DNA of 23,409 bases from Nocardioidaceae bacterium (GCA_013696015.1 JACCZI010000032.1:1-23409), one strand, 5' to 3'; shown: positions 13,610 to 22,114, numbered from the stretch's first letter. Numbers and translations are program-made. The notes: generated by a model from the sequence alone, not told the origin.

Positions 13610-14718
13610 ACCCCGCCCAGCAGGGTCGCGGCGTGCCGGCCCGCTGCCGCCGAGGCCAAGAACGCCGCCGCGTCCTGGTCGAGACCGCGACCCATCGTCG
13701 CCAACGGGACCGGACAGTCCAGCAGCTCCGCAAGCAGGCCGTCGACGTCCACCTCGACCAGGCGGTGACGCTGTGCCAGCGACATCACCTGCTCGCCAAC
13801 CAGAGCTCCGAGCTCCCCCCCTAGCAGCGGCACGACGACGTCGGCCGCGACCAGCGTGGCGCGCCCGTACGTCGTGAGGCTGTGGTGCGAGACGCCACGG
13901 TGCCGGGGCCGCAGATCGGCTTGCGAGACGCGGAGCGCCGCGACCGGACGCCCGCCGAGCACCCCGACGGCGTTGAGCGCCTCGGCGGCCGCGACTCCGG
14001 AGAACCCCCAGCGGGTGCCGGTCCCGAGGTTCCCCGGTCCTTGGGTGACAACGGTGACGTCGGCGTCCACGACGTGGCGGGCTGCCAGCAGGCCCGAGTG
14101 AACGCTGACTGCCTCCAACGCGCCGCCGAAGGCCTGCCCCACGGTGATCGTCGCGGCCAGCCAGCCGGATCCCACGAGCCCGGCGACGGTGCGGGAGAAG
14201 GCCAGCGGGAGGGCACCCCCGTCGGTCATGACGTACGCCACGCGAGCATCCGGCACCCGCTCGCGCAGCCCGGTCACGATGGCGGGCACGGCCGAGTGGA
14301 GGTCGGCGACGACCACCGGCATACCGGCCAGATCGTCCGCGTCGCGCAGCGTGTCGTGCCAGGACGAGTCCGGCTCGTCGACGCCGAGCACCACCGCCTG
14401 TGAGGGGGTGTAGCGGGCCTTGACCAGGTGCCCGGGTCCCACGGGGCGGTCGGGAGGCAGCGCGTCAGGTGCCGCCACGACGATCGCGTAGCCGCCGGTG
14501 CCCAGCCCCATCAGCAGTGCGGTCGCGTTGAGCAAGACGACGTCACCGGGCTCGGGGGCGCCCACGAGGTCGGTGTACGCGAGCGCGCGTACCGGCTCAC
14601 CGGAGACGTCCACCTCAAGCTCGCGGGCGCCGTGCCAGCAGCGCTCGACCGTGGTCACGACACCCCGGCGCCAGCGAATCGCAGCACCAGTCGCCTGCCC
14701 CGTCATGGGCACCGTCAT
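13603..14718 (-). CDS. DUF3866-type conserved actinobacterial protein, function unknown
   Basis: 371 residues, recognised as the DUF3866-type family often found near pafA/pafB in actinobacteria. No signal peptide or clear membrane segments. It has an N-terminal beta-rich part (about 14-85: RWRRGVVTTVERCW, DVVLLNATALLMGLGTGGYA), a central alpha/beta region with VADLHSAVPAIVTGLRE and VAYVMTDGGALPLAFS, and a glycine-rich VVTQGPGNLGTGTRWGFSG segment followed by LRVSQADLRPRHRGVSHHSLTTYG, whose Asp, Arg and His residues look catalytic or ligand-binding. The biochemical role is unknown. ATG 14718 lies six bases after TAGGCT, so the gene is probably leaderless. It is divergent from pafB across 57 bases and convergent with the FKBP gene. 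Confidence 0.78.
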   Translation of the reverse strand: MTVPMTGQATGAAIRWRRGVVTTVERCWHGARELEVDVSGEPVRALAYTDLVGAPEPGDVVLLNATALLMGLGTGGYAIVVAAPDALPPDRPVGPGHLVKARYTPSQAVVLGVDEPDSSWHDTLRDADDLAGMPVVVADLHSAVPAIVTGLRERVPDARVAYVMTDGGALPLAFSRTVAGLVGSGWLAATITVGQAFGGALEAVSVHSGLLAARHVVDADVTVVTQGPGNLGTGTRWGFSGVAAAEALNAVGVLGGRPVAALRVSQADLRPRHRGVSHHSLTTYGRATLVAADVVVPLLGGELGALVGEQVMSLAQRHRLVEVDVDGLLAELLDCPVPLATMGRGLDQDAAAFLASAAAGRHAATLLGGVQ

Positions 14719-14724
14719 GGGCGA

Positions 14725-14730
14725 AGCCTA
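14725..14730 (-). promoter_or_regulatory. -10 box (TAGGCT) of the DUF3866-type gene, leaderless spacing
   Basis: On the minus strand 14730-14725 reads TAGGCT, followed by six bases and ATG at 14718. There is no ribosome site. The pafB -10 box lies 16 bases away on the other strand, so the two promoters are back to back. Confidence 0.5.
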
Positions 14731-14746
14731 GGTGCTGGCCGGCGTG

Positions 14747-14752
14747 TAACGT
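14747..14752 (+). promoter_or_regulatory. -10 box (TAACGT) of pafBC
   Basis: TAACGT is identical to the -10 of the RecB-family exonuclease, but the TTGTCRGTG element is not present eight bases upstream, so direct PafBC autoregulation through that motif is not supported. Initiation near 14759-14760 leaves a short leader with the ribosome site GAAGGGGG (14761-14768). Confidence 0.4.
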
Positions 14753-14775
14753 CGTGGCCGGAAGGGGGTCCGCGA

Positions 14776-15738
14776 GTGACCAACCGCAAGAGCGAACGGC
14801 TGATGAACCTCGTCATCGCGCTGCTGGTGAGCGGTCACTACCTGACCAGGGACCGGATCCGGCAGGTCGTCGAGGGATACCACGAGCAGGGTGACGAGGC
14901 TTTCGAGCGCATGTTCGAGCGCGACAAGGAGGAGCTGCGCCAGATCGGCATCTCCATCGAGGTGGGCAGCCACGACAAGGCCTTCGACGACGAGCAGGGC
15001 TACCGCATCCGGCGTGACGAGTTCGAGCTGCCCGAGCTCGTGCTCGAGCCGGACGAGGCGGCGGTCGTGGGCCTAGCCGCACGGGTGTGGCAGCATGCCC
15101 GGCTGGCCTCCCAGACGTCGTCGGCGCTGGTCAAGCTCAAGGCGGCGGGGATCCCCGTGCAGCCGGACGCACTGACCCTGGTCGAGCCGATGCTCGCCGC
15201 CTCCGAACCGGCCTTCGAGCCGCTGTGGGACGCGGTGATGACGCGCACCCCGGTGCGCTTCGAGTACGCGCGCCCCGACAGCGAGCCGCAGCTGCGCGAG
15301 GTCGAGCCGTGGGGAGTGCTGTCGTGGCACGGCCGCTGGTACCTCGTCGGTCACGACCGCGACCGCGAGGCGACCCGGATGTTCCGGCTGTCGCGGGTCA
15401 CCAGCGCGGTGGAGCTGACCGACGGGCCGGGGTCGTACGAGGTGCCTCCCGACACCGACCTGCGTGCCACCGCCGTCCAGCTGTCGCCGGCGGCGCCGAC
15501 GGGGACCGCGACGCTGCGCGTCCGCGTCGGGGCTGGCTGGGCGCTACGGCGTCGGGCGACGGTGCAGCACACCGAGGACGACGGTTGGGACACGCTCGAG
15601 GTGCCGTACGCCGGGCGCTGGGTGATGGCCGAGGACGTCGCGAGCTTTGGCGCGGACGTCGTCGTCGAGGCCCCCGACGAGCTGCGCGAGGCGGTCCTCA
15701 CCGTCCTGCGTGGCGTCGCGGGGGAGGCGGTGGCATGA
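14776..15738 (+). CDS. pafB: WYL-domain transcription factor PafB
   Basis: With PafC it forms the PafBC activator of the RecA/LexA-independent DNA damage response; it is not part of the pupylation chemistry despite its name. 320 residues: an N-terminal winged helix-turn-helix (about 4-80, LTRDRIRQVVEGY...RMFERDKEELRQIG), a WYL domain with the name-giving GRWYLVGHDRD (187-196) and FRLSRV (203-208), which in this family is thought to sense a nucleic-acid signal, and a C-terminal WCX domain (about 225-320). The frame is open for 116 codons further upstream, but GTG 14776 has GAAGGGGG seven bases before it and starts at the conserved NRKSERLMNL. The stop overlaps the pafC ATG (ATGA). Confidence 0.95.
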   Translation: MTNRKSERLMNLVIALLVSGHYLTRDRIRQVVEGYHEQGDEAFERMFERDKEELRQIGISIEVGSHDKAFDDEQGYRIRRDEFELPELVLEPDEAAVVGLAARVWQHARLASQTSSALVKLKAAGIPVQPDALTLVEPMLAASEPAFEPLWDAVMTRTPVRFEYARPDSEPQLREVEPWGVLSWHGRWYLVGHDRDREATRMFRLSRVTSAVELTDGPGSYEVPPDTDLRATAVQLSPAAPTGTATLRVRVGAGWALRRRATVQHTEDDGWDTLEVPYAGRWVMAEDVASFGADVVVEAPDELREAVLTVLRGVAGEAVA

Positions 15739-16718
15739 CGTCGGCAGCCCGAGACCAGGTGCCGCGGATGCTGGCGCTCGTCCCGTACCTGCGCAGCCAC
15801 GAAGGGATACCGGTGGAGCAGGTGGCCGCCGACTTCGGCGTCGGCACCGCCCAGATCGTCAAGGACCTGAACGTGCTCTGGTTCTGCGGCCTGCCCGGCG
15901 CGGTAACCGGCGAGATGATCGACATCGACATGGACGCGCTCGAGGGAGAGGGCGTCGTCTTCATCGACAACGCGGGGTTCCTGCCCCGCCCGCTGCGGCT
16001 GAGCATGTCCGAGGCCCTGTCGCTCATCGTCGCCCTGCGCACCCTGCGTGAGACCGCGACCTCGGCAGAGCTGCCGACGATCGAGAGCGCGCTGGCCAAG
16101 CTTGAGTCCGCCGCCGGTGACGGTGCGGCCGCGTCAGCTGCGGTGCAGGTGCACATCGAGCGTGCGGACCCGCAGGTGCACGAGGCGATCGCGGGTGCCC
16201 TAGCCGGGGGTCGCCAGCTCCACATCGACTACGTCGTGCCGTCTCGTGACGAGCAGACCGAGCGGACCGTCGACCCGCTGCGCTTGCTCACCGCCGAAGG
16301 CAGGCCCTACCTCGAGGCCTGGTGCCACCGGGTCGAGGACATCCGGCTGTTCCGGCTCGACCGAATCACCACGGCGCGGGTGGCCGACGTCGCCGCAGAC
16401 CGCCATGACGACGTCCGCCGTCGTGACCTGTCGGCCGGGTTGTTCCAGCCGGGTCCCGACGACGTGGTGGCGGTCGTGGACCTCGACCCGCCGGCGCGCT
16501 GGATCGCGGAGTACTACCCGGTCGAGTCCAGCGACGAGGGCCCCGACGGGGCGCTGCAGGTACGGATGCGGGTCGCCGACACCTCCTGGCTGCGCCGGCT
16601 GGTGCTGCGGCAGGGCGGGGCAGCGCGAGTGGTTGCACCGGCGGAGGTGGCCCGCGACGTACGGCGTACCGCGCTCGACGCCCTGGCCAACTATCGGTCG
16701 CACATCGAGACCGACTGA
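15735..16718 (+). CDS. pafC: WYL-domain transcription factor PafC
   Basis: Partner of PafB in the PafBC activator. 327 residues with the same layout: N-terminal helix-turn-helix (about 8-50, GIPVEQVAADFGVGTAQIVKDL), a WYL domain in which the name motif is replaced by PYLEAWC (191-197), and FRLDRI (206-211), then a WCX domain. It starts at ATG 15735 within the pafB stop region, so the two are translated together in a fixed ratio. In some actinobacteria the two are a single fused protein; here they are separate. The much longer open frame upstream is a shadow of pafB. Confidence 0.95.
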   Translation: MTSAARDQVPRMLALVPYLRSHEGIPVEQVAADFGVGTAQIVKDLNVLWFCGLPGAVTGEMIDIDMDALEGEGVVFIDNAGFLPRPLRLSMSEALSLIVALRTLRETATSAELPTIESALAKLESAAGDGAAASAAVQVHIERADPQVHEAIAGALAGGRQLHIDYVVPSRDEQTERTVDPLRLLTAEGRPYLEAWCHRVEDIRLFRLDRITTARVADVAADRHDDVRRRDLSAGLFQPGPDDVVAVVDLDPPARWIAEYYPVESSDEGPDGALQVRMRVADTSWLRRLVLRQGGAARVVAPAEVARDVRRTALDALANYRSHIETD

Positions 16719-16765
16719 CTACACGCAGCAGTGCCCCAATCGGACGTTGTCAACCGGGTAGCCCC

Positions 16766-16771
16766 TATGAT
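16766..16771 (+). promoter_or_regulatory. -10 box (TATGAT) of the tat operon
   Basis: TATGAT is a near-consensus -10 hexamer. Initiation near 16779 gives a leader of about 22 bases with GAGGAG (16791-16796) before ATG 16801. TTGTCA at 16747-16752 is only 13 bases upstream, too close for a normal -35. Confidence 0.5.
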
Positions 16772-16800
16772 GGCCGGTGAGTCCACTGTGAGGAGACACC

Positions 16801-17070
16801 ATGGGAGGCCTCGGCCCGACCGAGATCATTCTGATCATCTTGGTGATCGTGCTGCTGTTCGGCGCCAAGAAGCTCCCGGAGCTGGCCCGAGGGTCCGGAC
16901 GAGCGCTGCGCATCTTCAAGTCCGAGACCAAGGGCCTGATGGACGACGACGAGACGGGGACCGACGCGCACGGTCGTGCGCTCCCGCCGGGAACCCGCGA
17001 GGCGACCACCGGAGTGCCCGAGACGCGAGAGGTCGTCGACCCCTCGACGCCAGACACCCGCCAGTCCTGA
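16801..17070 (+). CDS. tatA: Sec-independent translocase subunit TatA
   Basis: 89 residues. One N-terminal membrane helix (about 5-21, PTEIILIILVIVLLFG) joined by the FGAKKLPELARGSGRALRIFKSE hinge and amphipathic helix, then an acidic unstructured tail. TatA multimers form the conducting element for folded proteins with twin-arginine signals. The length and short helix point to TatA rather than TatB; no tatB is seen here. A GAGGAG ribosome site precedes ATG 16801. tatC follows after 21 bases. Confidence 0.93.
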   Translation: MGGLGPTEIILIILVIVLLFGAKKLPELARGSGRALRIFKSETKGLMDDDETGTDAHGRALPPGTREATTGVPETREVVDPSTPDTRQS

Positions 17071-17091
17071 CTCTCAGAGGAGGACGATCGG

Positions 17092-18009
17092 GTGGCCCTG
17101 TCGCTGCGGCGTAGCCGCAGGAGCCTTTCCGGGTCGGCGTCCGGGTCGACGGTGGCCGAACCCGGCGCGATGACGCTGATCCAGCACCTGCGCGAGCTGC
17201 GCGGGCGGCTGTTCAAGGGCGTGCTGGCGATCGTGGCCGCTGCGATCCTGTGCGCGTTCTTCTACGACGAGCTGTTCGACCTGCTCACCGACCCGTTCCG
17301 GCAGGAGGTCGAACGGCTCGCCGCCGAGCGGGATCTCAACGCCCAGCTGACCATCAACGACGTCGCGGGCCCGTTCGTGCTGCAGCTGAAAATCTCTCTC
17401 GTGGGAGGCCTGGTCCTCGCCAGCCCGGTGTGGCTCTACCAGCTCTGGGCCTTCATCGTGCCCGGCCTCCACAGCAACGAACGCAAATGGACTGCGATCT
17501 TCGTTGCGGTGGCCGGGCCGCTTTTCATGGCCGGGGTGCTCCTCGGCTACTACGTGCTGCCCAAAGGCATCGGCATCCTGCTCGACTTCACGCCACAGGA
17601 CGTCTCCAACCTGGTCGAGGTGGACCGCTATCTCAGCTTCATCCTGCGGATGCTGCTGGTCTTCGGGGTAGCGTTCGAGATCCCGCTCTTCGTCATCCTG
17701 CTCAACCTTGCCGGCGCGATCTCCGGGCGGTCACTGGGCAGACACCGACCGTGGATCGTCATCGGCACCTTTGTCTTCGCTGCTGTGGCGACACCCTCGA
17801 CCGACCCGATCAGCATGCTGTTCCTGGCGCTGCCCATGACCGTGCTGTTCCTCGTGTCGGAGATCCTGGCCCGGATCATCGACCGCCGCCGCGGCACCGG
17901 TGTCGAGGGGGACTACGACACCTGGGACGACGACACCGCGTCGTCGCTGGACCTGGATCACGACCCGGACGACACCCGTCCGAGCCGTCTCGACGATGAC
18001 GATGGCTGA
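17092..18009 (+). CDS. tatC: Sec-independent translocase subunit TatC
   Basis: Polytopic receptor for twin-arginine signal peptides. 305 residues. After a 26-residue basic N-terminus comes HLRELRGRL (32-40), the signal-binding cytoplasmic motif, then six membrane segments at about 41-58, 98-123, 133-155, 179-208, 218-233 and 239-262. FVLQLKISLVGGLVLASPVW (95-114) and FGVAFEIPLF (191-200, with Glu196 at the conserved acidic position) are family signatures. The C-terminal 40 residues are acidic (YDTWDDDT...DDDDG). GTG 17092 has AGAGGAGG upstream; an internal Met27 would lose only the variable N-terminus. The stop overlaps the next gene. Confidence 0.95.
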   Translation: MALSLRRSRRSLSGSASGSTVAEPGAMTLIQHLRELRGRLFKGVLAIVAAAILCAFFYDELFDLLTDPFRQEVERLAAERDLNAQLTINDVAGPFVLQLKISLVGGLVLASPVWLYQLWAFIVPGLHSNERKWTAIFVAVAGPLFMAGVLLGYYVLPKGIGILLDFTPQDVSNLVEVDRYLSFILRMLLVFGVAFEIPLFVILLNLAGAISGRSLGRHRPWIVIGTFVFAAVATPSTDPISMLFLALPMTVLFLVSEILARIIDRRRGTGVEGDYDTWDDDTASSLDLDHDPDDTRPSRLDDDDG

Positions 18010-18391
18010 GCACACCGACTGGCAGCGATCTGAACCCTTCGACCTGCCGGACTGGCTCGGCGAGGAGGATCTGGTCTGGTCGCTCGACGGTTCGCTGTCG
18101 GCCGCCCAGGTGTGCGGCACCTTGCGCGGGGCCGGGGAGCACCGGCTCGGAGTCGACATCGTCTGCGCCGACGTCGCCTACCCCGCGCCCGTCGTGCCCG
18201 AGCCGGTCCGGCGCCAGTGCCACCTGACGTGGCACCACGGTCAGGTCCAGACGATCAGGAACGGGCAGCGGCACGGCCTCGCCGTCCCGGTGTCCTCACT
18301 CGACGCGGACACCGTGTGCGAGGCGCTGCGCCGTTTCGCCCGCGCGATTGCCGTCGACTCCGAGCGGGTCAGGGTGTTGATCTCGCTGTAG
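18002..18391 (+). CDS. Small protein of unknown function downstream of tatC
   Basis: 129 residues from ATG 18002 (131 from ATG 17996), overlapping the tatC stop, so translation is coupled. The frame is open further back within tatC, but that part is a shadow. No signal peptide or membrane segment is visible. There is an acidic, Trp-rich N-terminus (PFDLPDWLGEEDLVWSLDGS, 14-33), a central CADVAYPAPVVPEPVRRQCHLTWHHGQ region, and a C-terminal helix (DADTVCEALRRFARAIAVDS). I do not recognise a family. Coding is supported by GC-rich third positions and coupling. It could relate to secretion by position only. Confidence 0.7.
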   Translation: MAEHTDWQRSEPFDLPDWLGEEDLVWSLDGSLSAAQVCGTLRGAGEHRLGVDIVCADVAYPAPVVPEPVRRQCHLTWHHGQVQTIRNGQRHGLAVPVSSLDADTVCEALRRFARAIAVDSERVRVLISL

Positions 18392-18396
18392 GCCTC

Positions 18397-18402
18397 TACG
18401 CT
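18397..18402 (+). promoter_or_regulatory. -10 box (TACGCT) of the lipid kinase gene, leaderless spacing
   Basis: TACGCT begins six bases after the preceding stop codon and is followed by eight bases and GTG 18411. The same hexamer precedes helY with a seven-base gap. No ribosome site is present. Confidence 0.45.
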
Positions 18403-18410
18403 CACCACTC

Positions 18411-19307
18411 GTGACCCGGTCGGTGGCGGTGCTGCTCAACCCGGCGGCCGGTCGTGGCCGAAGCGCTCGTGCCGCGGCGCTGGTCGTACCCCGCCTCGAG
18501 CAGTCCGGCTTGCGGGTCCAGCAGCTGCAGGGTCGAACCGCCGCCGAGGCCGCAGAGCAGGCCGACGGCGTGGCCCGCGCGGGGGTCGATGCGCTGGTGG
18601 TGATCGGCGGCGACGGCATGGTCCATCTGGCCCTGCAGGCGCTCGGCGACGCCGACATCCCGGTGGGGGTGATCCCGACCGGCAGCGGCAACGACGTGGC
18701 TCGGCTGCTCGGCGTCGACCGCACGGATCCTGTGCCCGCGGCCGACGCCATCATCGGCGGCGCAACCCGACGCCTGGACCTCGCCGATGTCGCAGGCACC
18801 CGGGTGGTGACCGTGGTCGCAACCGGGTTTGACTCCCGCGTCAACGAGCGGGCGAACGCGATGCGCTGGCCCGCTGGACAGCTGCGCTACACCATCGCCA
18901 CTCTCGCCGAGCTCCGCGTCTTCGAACCCGTTCACTACTCCCTCGAGCTCGACGGTTCCCCGTACCAGATGGAGGCCATGCTGGTGGCGGTCGGCAACGG
19001 ACCCTCGTACGGCGGCGGCCTGCGGATCTGCGAGGGCGCCCGGCCTCACGACGGCCTGCTCGACGTCGTCGTGATCCGGCCGCTCAGCAAGGTCGAGCTG
19101 GTGCGGGTGTACCCGCGGTTGTTCACCGGCAGCCACGTGCGGCACCGGGCCTACGAGCACCACCGCGTCCGCACCGCCACGGTGGCCGCGCCGGGGCTGG
19201 TGGCGTACGGCGACGGGGAGCGGCTGGGGCCGCTGCCGATCACCGTCCGCGTGGTCCCCGGGTCGGTCCGCTTCTTCGTGCCCAGCGACCGGCCAGGCCC
19301 TGCCTGA
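18411..19307 (+). CDS. Diacylglycerol/sphingosine kinase-type lipid kinase
   Basis: 298 residues of the DAGK catalytic family (YegS/DagK-like). LLNPAAGRGRS (8-18) is the N-terminal nucleotide-binding motif, VVIGGDGMVH (63-72) is the GGDG motif, and VIPTGSGNDVAR (87-98) is the third conserved motif. VAVGNGPSYGGGLRICEGARPHDGLLDVVVI begins the C-terminal beta-sandwich domain and carries the conserved Gly-rich and DGLLDV segments. It likely phosphorylates diacylglycerol or a related lipid at the cytoplasmic membrane face; the exact substrate is not shown by sequence. The GTG start follows a -10 box by eight bases. helY begins 18 bases downstream with its own -10. Confidence 0.9.
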   Translation: MTRSVAVLLNPAAGRGRSARAAALVVPRLEQSGLRVQQLQGRTAAEAAEQADGVARAGVDALVVIGGDGMVHLALQALGDADIPVGVIPTGSGNDVARLLGVDRTDPVPAADAIIGGATRRLDLADVAGTRVVTVVATGFDSRVNERANAMRWPAGQLRYTIATLAELRVFEPVHYSLELDGSPYQMEAMLVAVGNGPSYGGGLRICEGARPHDGLLDVVVIRPLSKVELVRVYPRLFTGSHVRHRAYEHHRVRTATVAAPGLVAYGDGERLGPLPITVRVVPGSVRFFVPSDRPGPA

Positions 19308-19312
19308 CCCCG

Positions 19313-19318
19313 TACGCT
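19313..19318 (+). promoter_or_regulatory. -10 box (TACGCT) of helY, leaderless spacing
   Basis: TACGCT is followed by seven bases and ATG 19326. It starts five bases after the preceding gene's stop codon. No ribosome site is present, consistent with a separate leaderless transcript. Confidence 0.45.
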
Positions 19319-19325
19319 GGCGGCC

Positions 19326-22085
19326 ATGACCGCGCCGGCGCAGCGGTACACCCGGTGGTTCCGGAACGCCCAGGGGTACCCGGTCTTCGCCGCGTTCCGC
19401 AGCCATTACGACTTCACGATCGACGACTTTCAGCGGGAGGCCTGCGCCGCCGTCGAGGACGGGCACGGGGTGCTGGTGGCGGCGCCGACGGGTGCCGGCA
19501 AGACCCTCGTCGGTGAGTTCGCCGTGCACCTGGCGCTGCGGCAAGGCCGCAAATGCTTCTACACCACCCCGATCAAGGCATTGTCGAACCAAAAGTACGC
19601 CGATCTCGTGAGCACCCACGGTGCGGACTCCGTGGGGCTGCTCACCGGAGACAACGCCATCAACGGCGACGCCCCGGTGGTCGTGATGACCACCGAGGTG
19701 CTCCGCAACATGATCTACTCCGGCTCGGGGACGCTCACTGGACTGGGCTATGTGGTGATGGACGAGGTGCACTACCTCGCCGACCGGTTCCGCGGAGCGG
19801 TGTGGGAGGAGGTCATCATCCACCTGCCCGAGTCGGTCGCCCTGATCTCGTTGTCGGCCACCGTCTCGAACGCCGAGGAGTTCGGCGAATGGCTCCGCTC
19901 GGTCCGCGGCGACACGGTGATCGTCGTCGAGGAACGTCGTCCGGTTCCCCTCTACCAGCACGTAATGGTGGGCCGACAGATGCTCGATCTCTTCGACACC
20001 TCCGTCGGCGCGAGCGATGCGAGCCGAGTGAACCCGGAGCTGGAGCGCATCGCCCGCGACGACCTGCGCAGCGCCAGGACCCGTGGGGGCGGCCCCGACC
20101 GGGGTCGGCGGGGGCAGACGTACGCCGCCTCCCGGTACCGCAGCCGCCACTACACGCCGACCCGGGTCGACGTCGTCGAGCGGCTGGAGCGTTCGGCGCT
20201 GCTGCCGGCGATCGTCTTCATCTTCAGTCGGGCCGGGTGCGACGCCGCGGTGAGACAGTGTGTGTCGGGTTCGGCTCGTCTGACGACGCCGGAGGAGGAG
20301 CGCGCGATCCGCGACTTCGTCGAGGCGTACTGCGCCGAGATTCCCGACGCCGACTTGCAGGTGCTCGGCTACTACGACTTCGCCGAGGCGCTAGCGCGCG
20401 GCGTCGCCGGTCACCACGCGGGGCTGCTGCCCACCTTCAAGGAGTGCGTCGAGATCCTCTTCAGCCGTGGGCTCATCAAAGTCGTCTTCGCCACCGAGAC
20501 GCTGGCTCTCGGCATCAACATGCCGGCCCGCTCGGTGGTGCTGGAGAAGCTGACGAAGTGGAACGGTGAGACGCACGCGGACGTGACGCCGGGTGAGTAC
20601 ACGCAGCTGACCGGTCGGGCCGGGCGCCGGGGGATCGACGTCGAGGGGCACGGGGTGGTGCTCTGGCAGCCCGGTCTCGACCCTCGCCAGGTGGCCGGCC
20701 TCGCGTCGACCCGTACGTACCCACTGCGCTCATCGTTCCGCCCGTCGTACAACATGGCGGTCAACCTCGTGCACACCGACGGACGGGAGCGGTCGCGGCA
20801 GCTGCTGGAGTCGTCGTTCGCGCAGTTCCAGGCCGACCGGGCGGTGACCGGACTGGCCCGCGAGCTGCACCGCGGTGAGGAGGCGATGGCGGGCTACGGC
20901 GAGGCGGTCGAATGTGGCCGGGGGGACTTCATGGCCTACGCCCGGCTGCGCCGCGAGCTGTCGGACGTCGAGGCGCAGCTGAGCCGTCGGCGCCGGTCGG
21001 ACCGTCGCGACGCGGTGGTCGACTCGCTGGAGATGCTGCGCCCGGGTGACGTGATCAAGGTGCCTGCCGGACGGTGGTCTGGGGTGGCGCTGGTGATCGA
21101 CCCGGGCATGCGCAGTGAGCGTGACGCGCCGCGGCCGCTGGTGCTGACGCTGGACCGAGCGGCCAAGCGGCTGTCCCTGGTCGACTTTCCCGACCCTGTG
21201 GCGCCGGTGGGTCGGCTGCGGGTGCCGAAACGTTTCAACGTGCGGAACCCGACCATGCGGCGGGACCTGGCGTCCACGTTGCGCAACTCGCTCCCGTCGC
21301 TCGCTGCGCCGGTGCGCCCGCCGCGCACCCGTAACACGGAAGCCGCCGCTCCTGACAGCGAGGTGGACCGGCTGCGAGCCCAGCTGCGGTCCCACCCGTG
21401 CCACGACTGCCCGGACCGTGAGGACCACGCCCGATGGGCCGAGCGCTACTTGAAGCTGGAGCGGGATGTCGTCACGATGCGACGCCGCATCGAGTCCCGG
21501 ACCAACAGCATCGCTCGTCAGTTCGACCGGGTGTGTGAGGTCCTCGACGAGCTCGGCTACCTCGCCGGGGACCGCGTCACACCCGATGGCCTGCGGCTGA
21601 CCCGGCTGTACACCGAGCTCGACCTGGTGGCCGCCGAGTGCCTGCGGCTGGGTGTGTGGGACCAGCTCTCGCCGCCGGAGCTGGCGGCGTGCCTGTCCGG
21701 CCTGGTGTTCGAGACCCGGTCATCGGACGACGCCGCCGAAGCGCGGTTGCCGCGCGGGACCGTGGCGGCCGTCGCGGACCGGATGGGTGACATCTGGACC
21801 GACCTGGTCGGGGTGGAGCAACGCCACCGGGTGTCCTTCTTGCGACGGCTCGACTTCGGCTTCGCCTGGGTGGCCCACCAGTGGGCGGCGGGCGCCAGCC
21901 TCGACAAGGTGCTCGGCGAAGCGGACATCGCCGCAGGAGACTTCGTCCGCGCGATGCGCCAGCTGCTCGACGTCGTCGACCAGGTCGCCGACGCTGCAGG
22001 AGACGCCCCGGTCCGGGCGACGGCGCGGGCGGCCGCCGCAGCGCTGCGTCACGGCGTCATCACCTACAGCACCGTGTCCGCCTGA
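19326..22085 (+). CDS. helY: HelY-type superfamily 2 DEVH-box helicase
   Basis: 919 residues of the Ski2/Mtr4-like family, the actinobacterial HelY. Motifs in order: DDFQREAC (33-40, Q-like), Walker A APTGAGKT (53-60), TTPIKALSNQKY (80-91), DEVH (146-149), LSATV (176-180), then domain 2 with GHHAGLLP, TETLALGINMPA and QLTGRAGRRG. The C-terminal half contains the rRNA-processing-arch/DSHCT-like region, including the conserved CHDCPDREDHARW cysteine segment and the final KVLGEADIAAGDFVRAMRQL. It is presumably an ATP-dependent RNA helicase acting in RNA turnover, by family inference. It converges with the 5'-3' exonuclease gene 29 bases away. Confidence 0.93.
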   Translation: MTAPAQRYTRWFRNAQGYPVFAAFRSHYDFTIDDFQREACAAVEDGHGVLVAAPTGAGKTLVGEFAVHLALRQGRKCFYTTPIKALSNQKYADLVSTHGADSVGLLTGDNAINGDAPVVVMTTEVLRNMIYSGSGTLTGLGYVVMDEVHYLADRFRGAVWEEVIIHLPESVALISLSATVSNAEEFGEWLRSVRGDTVIVVEERRPVPLYQHVMVGRQMLDLFDTSVGASDASRVNPELERIARDDLRSARTRGGGPDRGRRGQTYAASRYRSRHYTPTRVDVVERLERSALLPAIVFIFSRAGCDAAVRQCVSGSARLTTPEEERAIRDFVEAYCAEIPDADLQVLGYYDFAEALARGVAGHHAGLLPTFKECVEILFSRGLIKVVFATETLALGINMPARSVVLEKLTKWNGETHADVTPGEYTQLTGRAGRRGIDVEGHGVVLWQPGLDPRQVAGLASTRTYPLRSSFRPSYNMAVNLVHTDGRERSRQLLESSFAQFQADRAVTGLARELHRGEEAMAGYGEAVECGRGDFMAYARLRRELSDVEAQLSRRRRSDRRDAVVDSLEMLRPGDVIKVPAGRWSGVALVIDPGMRSERDAPRPLVLTLDRAAKRLSLVDFPDPVAPVGRLRVPKRFNVRNPTMRRDLASTLRNSLPSLAAPVRPPRTRNTEAAAPDSEVDRLRAQLRSHPCHDCPDREDHARWAERYLKLERDVVTMRRRIESRTNSIARQFDRVCEVLDELGYLAGDRVTPDGLRLTRLYTELDLVAAECLRLGVWDQLSPPELAACLSGLVFETRSSDDAAEARLPRGTVAAVADRMGDIWTDLVGVEQRHRVSFLRRLDFGFAWVAHQWAAGASLDKVLGEADIAAGDFVRAMRQLLDVVDQVADAAGDAPVRATARAAAAALRHGVITYSTVSA

Positions 22086-22101
22086 CGGTTCCCCTCCGCC
22101 T

Positions 22102-22113
22102 CCGCGGCCGCGG
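22102..22113. repeat. 12-base GC palindrome between two convergent genes
   Basis: CCGCGGCCGCGG is fully self-complementary and lies between the helY stop (22085) and the exonuclease stop (22115). It could help bidirectional termination, but lacks a loop and T tract, and such palindromes arise easily at this GC content. Confidence 0.3.
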
Positions 22114-22114
22114 T

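Noticed and set aside
14739..14752. PafBC autoregulation at pafB through TAACGT
   Set aside because: The -10 hexamer is identical to that of the RecB-family exonuclease, but no TTGTCRGTG element lies eight bases upstream.
14428..14775. N-terminal extension of pafB by 116 codons
   Set aside because: It is antisense to the DUF3866-type gene; GTG 14776 has a ribosome site and begins at the conserved family start.
16747..16771. A PafBC-type (RecA-NDp) promoter before tatA
   Set aside because: TTGTCA is present but followed by ACC, not GTG, and the distance to TATGAT is 10 bases rather than 8.
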